64,000 bases of DNA, taken from NCBI RefSeq assembly GCF_009729055.1, contig NZ_CP045484.1:806001-870000 (forward strand), in the 5' to 3' direction. The notes beneath the pieces were generated by a model. That model was not told the origin of the DNA, did no database searches, and worked only from the letters and a program-made list of their open reading frames with translations. Positions 44,535 to 53,280 of the stretch are shown here, in pieces (position 1 is the first letter of the stretch; every line of letters starts with the position of its first letter). Source of the DNA: Sulfurisphaera ohwakuensis (GTDB lineage: Archaea; Thermoproteota; Thermoprotei_A; Sulfolobales; Sulfolobaceae). The translations under genes were made by a program, and so were the position numbers.

Positions 44535-45831
44535 GTGAGCTACCCCGCCCTGAAGGGCGGAGCTTCCTGCTTCATAGCCCCACCTTGCCCGTAGCTTTTC
44601 GCTACGGGTAGAGGGTAGAGCTCCACAGGCACTAAGGATGGCTCCCACCCCGATCTCTTCAATATGTTTAAGCAAGCGTTATAGTCACGATCAGTAACCC
44701 AACCACACTTAGGACAGCTGAACACACGGTCAGTCAAAGTTAACTCTTTCTTTACGTACCCGCATTTGGCACACATCTTTGAAGTATATGCTGGATTTAT
44801 TAACAACAGTTTCTTTCCATATTTTTCCAACTGATATTCTAGTATTCTCTTCAACTCATGGAATGCAACATCGTGTAACCTCATCCTCAACTTCCTTTCT
44901 GACTCCTCCACCAGTTGTTTAACATCTATATCCTCCATTACTACAACGTCATAATGTTGTGCGAACCACTTACCCAACTTCATATAGAAGTCTTGTCTCA
45001 AGTTCTTCAAGTGTTCATAACCCCTAGCTAACTTCACTTTTGCTTTAAACCAGTTTTTCGACAAGAACTCCTTCCTCGAGAGAACCTTGTGGAGTTTCCT
45101 TATCTTCTCAAGTGCCTTCTCATAAGGTCTCAAGTTAGGGAAATAGAATCCATCACTCGTGGTTAGGAGTTTCTCTACCCCAACATCTATTGCAACTACC
45201 TTACCAGTCTTTGGGAATTGAGAGAATCCAACACCTTCAACCATGAAGGAGACATATACTCTCTCTGAACGTGTTAGTTTAACTACCACCCTCTTTACTT
45301 TGTCAAGCGGGAAGTCCCTATGAACAATGACCTTAAACACGCCGAGATTTGATAACCTCAATAACACCAGCTTCTTCTTATTCTTCCTACTCTTAGTCCT
45401 TATTTCCCTGCTCTCAAGTATTTTCCACCCACTTTGTGGGTAAACAAGAGAGTAGTACTTATGGGGTTTCTTCTCCTTAGGAAAGTGTGCTAGACCTTTG
45501 AAGAACCTATCCCTAGCATCGTAATAACGATCGGCAATTTGCTGTACTACTTGTGAGTAGAGTTGTTGGTACTCCTTATCTTGCTTTCTTAGATCTAGAG
45601 CGAGCTGTCTTAACTCCGTTTGTGTAAGACCCTTTCCGTCCCTTTGGTAGAAATAGATATCTGCCCAGCGTAGGGTGTTGTACATCTCACATGCTAACCT
45701 CAACTGGGCTTTTAACGCCCTAATTGTTTGATCGTCAGCATATGCACGAAAGCGGAACCCTACGTTGGGCATTAATAAAATGTTCGAGAGTGGATTAAAA
45801 AATATTTCTACAAAGGGGGCTATCCATCCCC
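44535..45831 (-). mobile_element. TnpB element copy 2 (main body)
   Basis: Same 1297 bp from GGGGATGG at the left end (45831) to GCTCAC at the right end (44535) as in copy 1. The distal 40 bp or so of the left end lie at 47059-47098, displaced by an inserted IS. The guide beyond the right end would be CAAATATCTGG, different from copy 1. Confidence 0.78.
44540..45772 (-). CDS. tnpB: TnpB RNA-guided nuclease, intact copy
   Basis: 410 residues. Ruv[13 protein letters not shown] (Asp196), Ruv[12 protein letters not shown] (Glu280), a C4 zinc ribbon (Cys334, 337, 353, 356) and Ruv[14 protein letters not shown] (Asp361/363) are all intact. TnpB uses an RNA from its element's right end to cut DNA next to a short target-adjacent motif, and is the ancestor of Cas12. 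Gln260 is the codon that became a stop in copy 1. Its upstream region, with the left-end palindrome, has been split by the IS at 45832-47059, which may affect expression. Confidence 0.88.
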   Translation of the reverse strand: MPNVGFRFRAYADDQTIRALKAQLRLACEMYNTLRWADIYFYQRDGKGLTQTELRQLALDLRKQDKEYQQLYSQVVQQIADRYYDARDRFFKGLAHFPKEKKPHKYYSLVYPQSGWKILESREIRTKSRKNKKKLVLLRLSNLGVFKVIVHRDFPLDKVKRVVVKLTRSERVYVSFMVEGVGFSQFPKTGKVVAIDVGVEKLLTTSDGFYFPNLRPYEKALEKIRKLHKVLSRKEFLSKNWFKAKVKLARGYEHLKNLRQDFYMKLGKWFAQHYDVVVMEDIDVKQLVEESERKLRMRLHDVAFHELKRILEYQLEKYGKKLLLINPAYTSKMCAKCGYVKKELTLTDRVFSCPKCGWVTDRDYNACLNILKRSGWEPSLVPVELYPLPVAKSYGQGGAMKQEAPPFRAG

Positions 45832-47059
45832 GCCTTAAACGGTACTCCCAAAATCACCTCCTTAAAAATAAACCTGTAGTATTAGTAAGCGTTTCCTCTG
45901 ATTTATTTAAATAAATCTCTGCCTCAGATATATTTTCAATAATTTTTGAAATTAGTGATTTGAAAGTCCTCATTTTCACGTTATCCTTGAGGATCGTGTA
46001 CAAGGAGTAAACGAGCACGGCAAGTAAGAAGATTAACATGCGGAAAATGAACTTTGTTGAACACGTAAAGGGGAGGAACGATTTAACACTCCTATAAGAC
46101 GTTTCTATCGGATTCCTCACCTTGTTATATAACTCCAAGACCTTATTCTTGGGTAAATCGAGATTTGTAGCCCTAGCGAAGTAAACAACCTTCTTCTTTT
46201 TCCTCTTGATCTTCTCCCTGCGATACACGATCAGCCTAAACTTAACCTGCTCATCCTTACTACGCCTCTTACTATTCGTAATATATTCACCATCAAACTC
46301 CTCGTAGATCTTGACATCACCAACGGGAACTCCAATAATGTAGTTGAACTGGGATATGAATTTTATCACCTCAACCGTGTAAAATCCTGCATCAAGTGTT
46401 ATCAGTTTAATCCTAAATCCCATTGCAACCACTTGTTCAATCAAGACCTTGACAATCTCATCCTTTGTCATCCCATTAACTTGCGGTATGAAAGCAAGTA
46501 TGAGGATTTTTCCTTCGTATTTCGTTGTAGCTGTTGCGTAGTTCCACGAGTATCCCTTTTCTGAGCTTCCCAAACCTTCTACAGGTTTTCCGTACCAAGT
46601 TATTGTTGTCCAATCTATTGATAGTTCTATCTCCTTCACGCCCTTAAGTGTTTCGAGTGAGATTTGTTTCACTTGTTCCAGTGTTTTTTCCGCTACTTGT
46701 AACCCTTGTTCTTCAACGTAATTCCTCACCGTTTGTGGTGATACGTTGTAAGCTCTGGAAACGTTTTCCACTGAATCTTTGTGTAATGATGCTGAGATCA
46801 AGGTTTTTGTAACTTCCTCTCCCTTTCTCCCTTGGAAGTTACTCATGGAAATTAATTTATACCCTATTTGTTGAGTGTTTAATGAGGGAATTGGCATTAC
46901 CATGAGCCCTTATGGTAATACCGATTCCCTCGCTTTAAACCTTTTTTCCCAATTTGTTGAATTCTTGATGTTGTTATAAACTTGGTTATGTTCAACAAAT
47001 TTAATATTGTTCAATCAGAATTATTTTTGTAAAATGATTTTGGGAGTACCGTAAAAGGC
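45832..47059 (-). mobile_element. IS4/ISH3-like insertion sequence inside the TnpB element
   Basis: Terminal inverted repeats, about 26 bp: CGCCTT(A/T)(A/T)ACGGTACTCCC then AAAATCA at the left, and the reverse complement TGATTTTGGGAGTACCG at the right (47036-47052 and on). Copy 1 of the TnpB element has the flanking left-end sequences almost side by side, which proves that this IS inserted there. No clear target duplication. Confidence 0.72.
45854..46903 (-). CDS. IS4-superfamily (ISH3-like) transposase
   Basis: 349 residues. An N-terminal helix-turn-helix (AYNVSPQTVRNYVEEQ) is followed by a DDE core: ELSIDWTTITWYG (Asp), LITLDAGFYT (Asp) and NPIETSYRSVKSF (Glu with the following Tyr/Arg). 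The C-terminus is a hydrophobic helix and a tail. The frame is intact. The start may be the internal ATG giving MSNFQGRKG. Probably active. Confidence 0.78.
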   Translation of the reverse strand: MVMPIPSLNTQQIGYKLISMSNFQGRKGEEVTKTLISASLHKDSVENVSRAYNVSPQTVRNYVEEQGLQVAEKTLEQVKQISLETLKGVKEIELSIDWTTITWYGKPVEGLGSSEKGYSWNYATATTKYEGKILILAFIPQVNGMTKDEIVKVLIEQVVAMGFRIKLITLDAGFYTVEVIKFISQFNYIIGVPVGDVKIYEEFDGEYITNSKRRSKDEQVKFRLIVYRREKIKRKKKKVVYFARATNLDLPKNKVLELYNKVRNPIETSYRSVKSFLPFTCSTKFIFRMLIFLLAVLVYSLYTILKDNVKMRTFKSLISKIIENISEAEIYLNKSEETLTNTTGLFLRR

Positions 47060-47098
47060 GAGGTTTTTCGCCCCCTTTGAACCCCTAAACTTTATAAA
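47059..47098 (-). repeat. Displaced left end of TnpB element copy 2
   Basis: The minus-strand sequence TTTATAAAGTTTAGGGGTTC followed by AAAGGGGGCGAAAAACCTCG and CC matches 7656-7697 of copy 1. It is the outer left end of the element, separated from its body by the IS. Confidence 0.75.
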
Positions 47099-47450
47099 TA
47101 CTTTTTATCAACCTTGCTATCCTCTTAGCCCCGAGGTTTAAACCCGTGAAATACTTGAATAAGAGAACAACAAACAAGGAAAAGGCCTTTAATATTATGA
47201 GACCCTTGTTCCTAAGCCAAGTTAGGAAGGAGCTCTTCTCCAAACCCAAGGCCTTAAGTTCCCTAATTAAAACCTCAACATCCCAACGATTCTCCCAAGT
47301 TACCAAAATGTCCTCAGCAGAATCATTAAGGTTAGTGGAGAAGAAATATCTCCTACCAAAACCTTTATAATCATCTATTACAAGTAACTTTATTGGAATA
47401 CCTAGATATTCAACTAGGTATTCCCCTTGGGGGAATTCACCAACAGGCAC
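47085..47450 (-). pseudogene. IS701-like transposase C-terminal fragment cut by TnpB element
   Basis: 121 codons with LLVIDDYKGFGRRYF and ENRWDVEVLIRELKALGLEKSSFL, the Glu region of the same family as the transposase at 27205-28304. The last codons (IYKV and stop) lie in the TnpB element's left end, so the element inserted into this transposase and supplied a new stop. The N-terminal part is missing. Confidence 0.6.
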
Positions 47451-47639
47451 GTGACGTTGTCCAACTTGAGCAAAATTGAAAAATTATCCTGACTATAATA
47501 TTTCTTTCTATAAAATTATTCATAATATTTAACTAGAAAAGATTATATAATATGTATTAATAAATATAATACAAATAATTGTACAGTTTTGCAATAAAAT
47601 TCGTTATACTCGCAACTAAAACTAGTAAGCAAGCCTTGT
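47451..47639. other. Short AT-rich gap between remnants
   Basis: No feature was found here other than possible upstream decayed frame of the adjoining transposase fragment. Confidence 0.3.
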
Positions 47640-48430
47640 TAATTAACTAAAACCCTTGTCCTAATCCTCGTTAAGAGTACTTCAAGATTACGATAGAGGT
47701 TAAGGAAGAAGACCTCTATCACAACACCCCTCAAAGTCGTTGCAGAAGCCTTACCTTCCCTAATCTTAACCCCTCAACCTGAAGCCTAGCAGAACTAACA
47801 CCAAGCCCTATCAGCCATTAACTTAACGCCATCAAAGGAAAAGGCCAAATCACTCAAATTAGCCAACCTTAAAACCCCTAACAAAATTAGTCCTCCTTTC
47901 AAAAAACCTTAAAGCCAAAGTAGGACTTACCATGCTTCCTACCCCAACCACCCTTATACTTCCTAAAGCTTGTAAAATACTTGAGCTTAGAAACAGTATA
48001 ACCCATGAGGAGAAAATCGTCGTCAATCTCATCAAGATCAAGTGAGATCTTCTCTAGACCGGTTTGAAAACTCCTCTTCCCCTCACGGAAGAATCGATTA
48101 TGTGGTAGTCCTCGAATTTGTCGTTTTTTCTCTCCCTACCTCAAGTTCTTTCTCTATACTCGTTAATCACCTTGTCTAAGGCCTTGTTTATCCATTAGGG
48201 TTGTCCACATTGTTTCTCCCTCATCGACAACTGTTTCTTGTAATCTCTTATAGAAGAAGAATATTGTACTCTTTGGTGGAACTTTCCCACCCAAGAATTT
48301 CATGAACATTTTACTATCCCTAATTTCTCCCTCTAAGTTATTCCAAGAGATATCGTAGACGAAATTGATTAAGAGTGTTTTGAGGAGTAATATAACGTCC
48401 CACTTGGGTTTCTTGGAGTAATTCAAGTTT
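47640..48430 (-). pseudogene. Degenerate IS5-like transposase
   Basis: The N-terminal 87 codons (48163-48426) are open: KPKWDVILLLKTLLINFVYD, then LEGEIRDSKMFMKFLGG, the IS5/DUF772 opening. Further on, frames drift through KYKGGWGRKHGKSYFGFKVF, the usual strand before the second Asp, and several stops. Multiple frameshifts, not functional. Confidence 0.55.
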
Positions 48431-48635
48431 ACCCCTAAAAGTTTCCTATGGAAATACTTTATCGACCTTGAGCAAAAGGTCTTTCTCAGTTGAAAGTGTC
48501 TTCATAATATTATCTCATCTCAATTCTTATTAATATTACTCATCAATTTCCATTTTTATCATCTTAGACAACATCAAGTGGCAATGTTAGTTGACGCTAT
48601 GCTTGAAATATGACCGAAAGATTTATTACTGAACG
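48431..48635. other. Gap between IS5-like and IS110 remnants
   Basis: About 200 bases of mixed remnants; no gene. Confidence 0.3.
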
Positions 48636-48910
48636 CCCTTAGGCAAGATCTTAATTATCTCCTCATAACCTTGCCTATCATTAGTAAACTCGTAGTATTT
48701 GCCTTGGAAATACATAATTAATTTATCTTTTGATACGTCTATTCCCGCGACTGGGGCCTCCATGTATACTCACCCTTATTCGGGCTTTAAGCCCAACTTC
48801 CGGTCCGAATTGGAGGCGGGCCAAGCTCCTCGACGGGCTTTAAGCCCAGAGGAGTCAACGGCCTACACCTCAGTCAGATCTGTATTACACAGATCTGACT
48901 AATATGTTTT
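48636..48910 (-). mobile_element. IS110-family element, truncated copy
   Basis: On the minus strand, the left end and first 60 or so transposase codons (MEAPVAGIDVSKDKLIMYF and on) of the element at 10716. Identity stops abruptly after ...ILPKG at 48636. The noncoding left end (48740-48905) keeps the AGTCAGATCTG hairpin and the GGGC...GCCC stems, but with changed loops and a seven-base deletion relative to copy 1. Confidence 0.78.
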
Positions 48911-48963
48911 ATATAAGGAGGTCAGGTAGGTCTAGCTTTAGTGTTGGGAATTAAAAGTGGGAA

Positions 48964-48973
48964 AGCTTTATAT
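48964..48973 (+). promoter_or_regulatory. TATA box of antitoxin gene
   Basis: GCTTTATATATC-like sequence ends about 24-27 bp before the ATG at 48997, supporting leaderless transcription from there, not from the ATG at 48985. Confidence 0.45.
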
Positions 48974-48996
48974 ATCTTTTTTGCATGTATTCTTAT

Positions 48997-49251
48997 ATGG
49001 AAACTAGAAAGGCTGATGATAAAGGTAGAGTTTATTTAGGTAACGACTATGCTGGGAAAAACCTTTATGTTGTAAGAGTCTTTGGTGGATTATTATTGTT
49101 GGATAATGAGAAGAAAGCTAAGGAAATAGAAGAAAGAAAGGACGAATTCCTAAGAAAAGGTATAGAAGAGTTATTAGAATTTTTAGGAGAACCTTCAGTA
49201 GAGGAAATTAAGGAGGTTGTTGAGAAATCGAGAAGGAGAAGATTCTCGTAG
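48997..49251 (+). CDS. vapB: VapB-like AbrB-fold antitoxin
   Basis: 84 residues: METRKADDKGRVYLGNDYAG is an AbrB swapped-hairpin start (KxDxKGRV), followed by NLYVVRVFGGLLLL and a charged helical tail with an EELLEFLGEPSVEEIKEVVE segment for toxin binding. Its last 25 bases overlap a PIN-domain frame in another register. It lies just after the truncated IS110 copy. Confidence 0.65.
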   Translation: METRKADDKGRVYLGNDYAGKNLYVVRVFGGLLLLDNEKKAKEIEERKDEFLRKGIEELLEFLGEPSVEEIKEVVEKSRRRRFS

Positions 49252-49628
49252 ACACTAACGTCATAATAAGTAAGGATATTTTAAAGCTGAAGAACGTTAC
49301 GCTAATCGAAAGTGTAATTCATGAGTTCGCCGAATTTTGCTTTCAAAAATATGTAGATTTAATAGGATCTTCACCAGAAAGGGCTAAAGGTTATGTAAAG
49401 CTTTTTAAGTACATTCTTGAGTATCTTTCTAATAACGAAGTCATAAGTAACAGTGTAGAGGACTATATGAAAGCTATGGATCTTTCTATCGATAGAAGTA
49501 TTGATATCACTGACGCCCTTTTAGTGGTTACTGCGATGAAGCTGAAGAACGCCGTAGTGCTAACTAGAGATAAGGACTTTGAGAGGGTTAAAGATCTAGT
49601 TAAAGTAACTGATAAAATACAAATTTAA
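49227..49628 (+). CDS. vapC: VapC-like PIN toxin without a standard start codon
   Basis: The frame reads IEKEKILVDTNVIISKDIL, then IESVIHEFAEF, SIDITDALLVVTAMK and VVLTRDKDFERV. All four PIN acidic positions are in place over about 130 residues. Upstream it is closed by TGA at 49221-49223, and between that stop and VDTN there is no ATG, GTG or TTG. The position equivalent to the start of the other VapC (VEKAIIDTN) is ATC at 49227. The gene may be silenced by loss of its start, or use AUC/AUU, or be reached by frameshift from vapB. Confidence 0.6.
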   Translation: MEKEKILVDTNVIISKDILKLKNVTLIESVIHEFAEFCFQKYVDLIGSSPERAKGYVKLFKYILEYLSNNEVISNSVEDYMKAMDLSIDRSIDITDALLVVTAMKLKNAVVLTRDKDFERVKDLVKVTDKIQI

Positions 49629-50458
49629 TACTGTAGCATCTTTTTATCGTCCGAAGATAGGGAAAACAAACACAAGAGGAGATAAGGGGATATATAGATG
49701 CTAACCTTCACAAGCTTTGTTTATCGTATTTTTATACTTTCCGATTATTGAAAAATTCTCCTCTTAGTGGGGATGTTCTCAAACAGTCATCTTATTCGAT
49801 AATGAATAGTAAAATTATATCAGGTTTTCTCTAATATTCTGTACTCCCTCCTACCGGTAGATCAAAAAAGATTTATCATTTTAAAATATAAAAACAAAAG
49901 AGTATAAAGATAATTATTCATAAAAATATAAATTTATGAAATATTTTTGAATTAAAAATCCAACAAACCGTGAAATAAAGCAAAAATTGAAAAACTATCA
50001 CATTCATGCAATACAAATATACACTAAATTATGAGAAAATGAATTATACAAAATATGAAATAGTGAGTTAGAAATAATTGTACATACTTAAAACAAAAAA
50101 TCAAACCCCACAACCAAAGGGCGATTCGGGCTTCTTTTGCGAATTCATTTTATTTAAAAGCTTTGAGACAAATTAATTAAAAAACTTTACAGTAAATTGG
50201 TGGTAAAAGGACAGTAATACTACATCGAATATTTTACTATTAAAGTAAATTATTACAATTCGCAATGGAAACCTGAATCGCCCCTAACTATGATTTACGT
50301 GTTTTATTACCTTATTTATTATAATTAGTTTTTGAATTATTTGCACTCAATATACTCTCACGTCACAATGGTAGTTCTTAACGAAATTGCATTTTTGGTT
50401 AAACTATTAGCTTATTAAAGTTAAACATTTATATTCATTCATAATATAATATTTATCC
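49629..50458. other. AT-rich gene-free region
   Basis: About 830 bases with no coding frame, RNA gene or IS end that I can support. Confidence 0.4.
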
Positions 50459-50703
50459 ATGGAAAGACGTAGAGTAAAGGTTGATAAGAAAGGATAATAG
50501 TTATTCCTAAAGAAATTAGGGAAAAACTAGGAATAAAAGAAGGAGATATAATAGAATTAGTTGTTAGTGGAGATAAGATAAGCATAGAGAAGCCTGCAAC
50601 TCTTTTAGATCTTTTTGGCGTAGACGGAGATGAGGCTGTGGAAATTGCCAAGGAGATAATTAAGGAAAGGAGGAAAGAAGTTGAAAGAGAAATACGTTTT
50701 TGA
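50459..50703 (+). pseudogene. VapB-like antitoxin with frameshift
   Basis: ATG at 50459 opens MERRRVKVDKKG and then meets TAA TAG. Shifting by one base after AAGAAAGGA restores the AbrB sequence IVIPKEIREKLGIKEGD, then the usual tail, ending in TGA at 50703 inside the toxin gene. The missing residue is the Arg of KKGR-IVIP. So the antitoxin lost one base in its DNA-binding hairpin. An internal restart would lack half of the fold. Confidence 0.72.
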
Positions 50704-51082
50704 TGCAGAACCTCTATCCTTATTATTCGCCGGAAGAAAAGAAGTTAAAAAGTATTTTGAAGAAATGTATAGGAGCAGTGCAATAATTTATATGAGTGAA
50801 GTAAATTTAGCTGAATTTCTCTACATTTATATTTCAAAGAAGGGAAAAGATATTGGAATAGCTAGACATAGCTACATTAGAAATTCTCCAATCAAAATAA
50901 TATCTCCTAATGAAAGAATAACTGAAAGTGCTGCACTATTAAAGAGCAAATATTCCTATTTGTCTCTAGCCGATGCATTTCTAATAGCTACGGCAAAGGA
51001 AGTTAAAGGAAAAGTTATTACCACTGATGAAGACATAGAAAAGACTAAAGAGGTTGAAACGATAACAATTCCTTTAAATTAA
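50681..51082 (+). CDS. vapC: VapC-like PIN toxin
   Basis: 133 residues from TTG at 50681: KYVFDAEPLSLLF (first Asp), MSEVNLAEFLYIY (Glu), LSLADAFLIATAKE (Asp) and VITTDEDIEK (last Asp). The frame is intact and overlaps the end of the antitoxin by 23 bp. Start choice follows the family (short lead before FDAEP). It is an apparently functional toxin beside a broken antitoxin. Confidence 0.72.
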   Translation: MKEKYVFDAEPLSLLFAGRKEVKKYFEEMYRSSAIIYMSEVNLAEFLYIYISKKGKDIGIARHSYIRNSPIKIISPNERITESAALLKSKYSYLSLADAFLIATAKEVKGKVITTDEDIEKTKEVETITIPLN

Positions 51083-51092
51083 CTGGTCAGAA

Positions 51093-52310
51093 TGAGTCTG
51101 GGACAAATTAGTTTTATTATCCCCGAGTATATATAGTATTTTGAAATTTTTAATCTAACGCTTTAGACCAATACAGATCATGGATTATAACCCTTGCAAG
51201 TACTGTTAAATGTATCCTCTCTTCCCTAACCTTGTTTATAACCCAACCTGTTTTCCTCTTAATCCAAGAGATCAATGATTCAGCCTTCTCACGCTTAAAA
51301 TACTCCTCCAAGTACTCTAGTGGATTCCTCATGAACCTAAGTATCATTTCTCTCCACCTCTTCCCTCCCTTGATTAACGCGTTTAATTTTGGTATCAAGT
51401 ATATCGTCGAGTTTGGGAATTCCTTCAGTGTTGACTTACCATAATACTTGTCAGCCCTCAAGGACTCAACGTGTACGCCCAAATCTTTCAGAACCTTGAG
51501 GGCCCTTTCATAAGCCTCCCTCTTTAATGAATACCCATAAACTACGATTAGGTTACTAGCTAAGTCGAAGATGAAGAAGGAGTATACGAAACCCTTCCCC
51601 TCCTCCACCCCCTCTCCAGACCCCTCTCTCTCACTCCTATAATGCCTTGTAATCACTACCGAATAACCCGTACCGTCCATTGCTGCTGATAATCCCTCAA
51701 CAATTTGTGATAGTAGGTTGTAGAGTGTAACGAAAACATCTGAGTATAGTCTTTCCACAGTCTTATAACTTATTTCCACACTTGTTAAGTTGAGTAGTGA
51801 TGCTAGTTCTGCTGTCTCCCTATTTGTTAACAAGTATTCCTTGATTATTAGTATGCTTTTTCTTGTGGTGTTATTTTACTCTTCCTCCCAGGTCCTTCCC
51901 TAACTTTCACGAATAGCATTTATTGGAAAATCGTTGCACAAGATAATTCTTACAAATAATTTTCTAATACTTATATCTAATTTCAGTAAATAGGATAAGT
52001 TATATCGTTTTTATAGTAACAGTATTCATTACTGAGAATGGTGTATTTAAAAATTATCTTATCGTTAGGATTTTACGTAAACTGCTACACGAATTTTGCA
52101 GCCCTTTCCATTCCTTCAACTCTTGACCAAATCTCCTCAACATTGCCAACCTTTCCTCCTCACTCATCCCAGCTCCTTGTCAAGCTTGCTCTCCTTTTGA
52201 TTAAATCTTCTATTGATGCCTTGAAATTATCAAAGTCCCTTTGGTAACTTCTTATTCATATGCTATTATATACAAAATGGAGGGTATGTAAAGTTTTTGT
52301 CCCAGACTCA
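51093..52310 (-). mobile_element. IS with 15-bp perfect terminal inverted repeats
   Basis: TGAGTCTGGGACAAA at 51093-51107 and its reverse complement at 52296-52310 bound 1218 bp. The interior has a transposase whose N-terminal part is broken. DDE-type IS5-superfamily-like. Confidence 0.72.
51150..52260 (-). pseudogene. IS5-superfamily-like transposase, N-terminus broken
   Basis: An open frame of 227 codons (51150-51833) includes AAMDGTGYSVVITRHYRSE (first Asp), ESLRADKYYGKST (second Asp) and REKAESLISWIKRKTGW (Glu). The expected N-terminal helical region continues in other frames to about 52260 with stops. So the catalytic core is intact but the protein is truncated. Confidence 0.62.
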
Positions 52311-52531
52311 GTTCGAGTATTATCATATATAATTAATTAGTTATTATTACATAGTAACCTTTTCCCCTTAATTAGATATTTTATTAATATTCCTAAGAAT
52401 ATTAATTTCTATACCGAGAAATTTATCTAAACTAATTTTTTAAGCTAAGTTAACAATAAAATAGTAATGTCAAAAATTGCCACTGACTTTTTCACACCCC
52501 AGAAGGGACGAGGGCATAAGGTGATAGTATT
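52311..52531. other. AT-rich intergenic region
   Basis: About 220 bases; contains the promoter of the next gene. The segment CACCCCAGAAGGGACG near 52495 is locally GC-rich. Confidence 0.3.
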
Positions 52532-52885
52532 TTGAAGCACAGTCAACTGTGGTTAATGGGTGCTGGAGTAGCAATATTACAGATGCTGATAGGTAATGTA
52601 ATGGTTTTCTATGGTATATTACCTCAATTGCTAGGTCTTCATGCACTATTAGCGGCTATTTTGCTCGTAATAGCAGTTTACGGTTATGTAAGAGTAAAAG
52701 TTGCTTTAGAGAAAAGGATATTAATGGGTAATATAGGATTGGTAATAATTGCAAGTATATTTGGGTATCTATTCATAGATTTCGGAAACCCAGTACTTAT
52801 ACTTATTCACTTTATATTAGCCTTAGGTATATTGTCAAATTTCTCAGTATTGTATGGGATAGAAAGAGGACAATTGCATCATTAA
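52532..52885 (+). CDS. Small four-helix membrane protein
   Basis: 117 residues from TTG at 52532, four hydrophobic segments with histidines at the N-terminal end of helices (LLGLHALLAAIL; LILIHFILALGI). Paired intramembrane histidines could bind heme or copper, as in CopD/COX15-like proteins, but this is a guess. No family call. Confidence 0.5.
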   Translation: MKHSQLWLMGAGVAILQMLIGNVMVFYGILPQLLGLHALLAAILLVIAVYGYVRVKVALEKRILMGNIGLVIIASIFGYLFIDFGNPVLILIHFILALGILSNFSVLYGIERGQLHH

Positions 52886-52950
52886 ATGTGAAAATAAATA
52901 AATTAAAACTATTACCTATTAGTTTATAAGTAACTAAACTTATTTATTAT

Positions 52951-53280
52951 ATGATGTTATTTCTCCTTTGGTTTAGGGTTAAGCAACCAGAGAATATGTC
53001 TCAAAAGCAGTTAATGGAGATATGGAAAAAAGAAGCTGAAGCTGCATTATCTGCGGTGAAAGCTGGTAAAATCAAGGGACTTTATAAGGTAAGCGGAAAG
53101 AGAGAAGTAGTTGCAATAATAGATGTAAATTCCCATGAGGAGTTAGATGAGATTTTAGAGACATTACCTATAACGAAGGAACTTGGACATTCTGTTATTG
53201 TGGAAGTTACACCAATACATCCATATGAGAATTTCTATGAATTAATGGGACTGTTCTCAAACAGTCATGAAATTCGATAA
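52951..53280 (+). CDS. Muconolactone isomerase-like protein, C-terminus altered by IS
   Basis: 109 codons as read, starting MMLFLLWFRVKQPENMSQKQ. The ferredoxin-like fold of the MIase/YciI-like group is suggested by the WKKEAEAALSAVKAGKIKG helix, VSGKREVVAIIDVNSHEELD and the LP-containing C-terminal strand. An IS1-type element inserted after codon GAA-TTA-ATG; the present tail GLFSNSHEIR is read from the IS end. Beyond the IS the duplicated GAATTAATG continues AAG AAA CTA ACA TAA, so the original end was FYELMKKLT. Function may be kept because only four residues were replaced. Confidence 0.68.
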   Translation: MMLFLLWFRVKQPENMSQKQLMEIWKKEAEAALSAVKAGKIKGLYKVSGKREVVAIIDVNSHEELDEILETLPITKELGHSVIVEVTPIHPYENFYELMGLFSNSHEIR

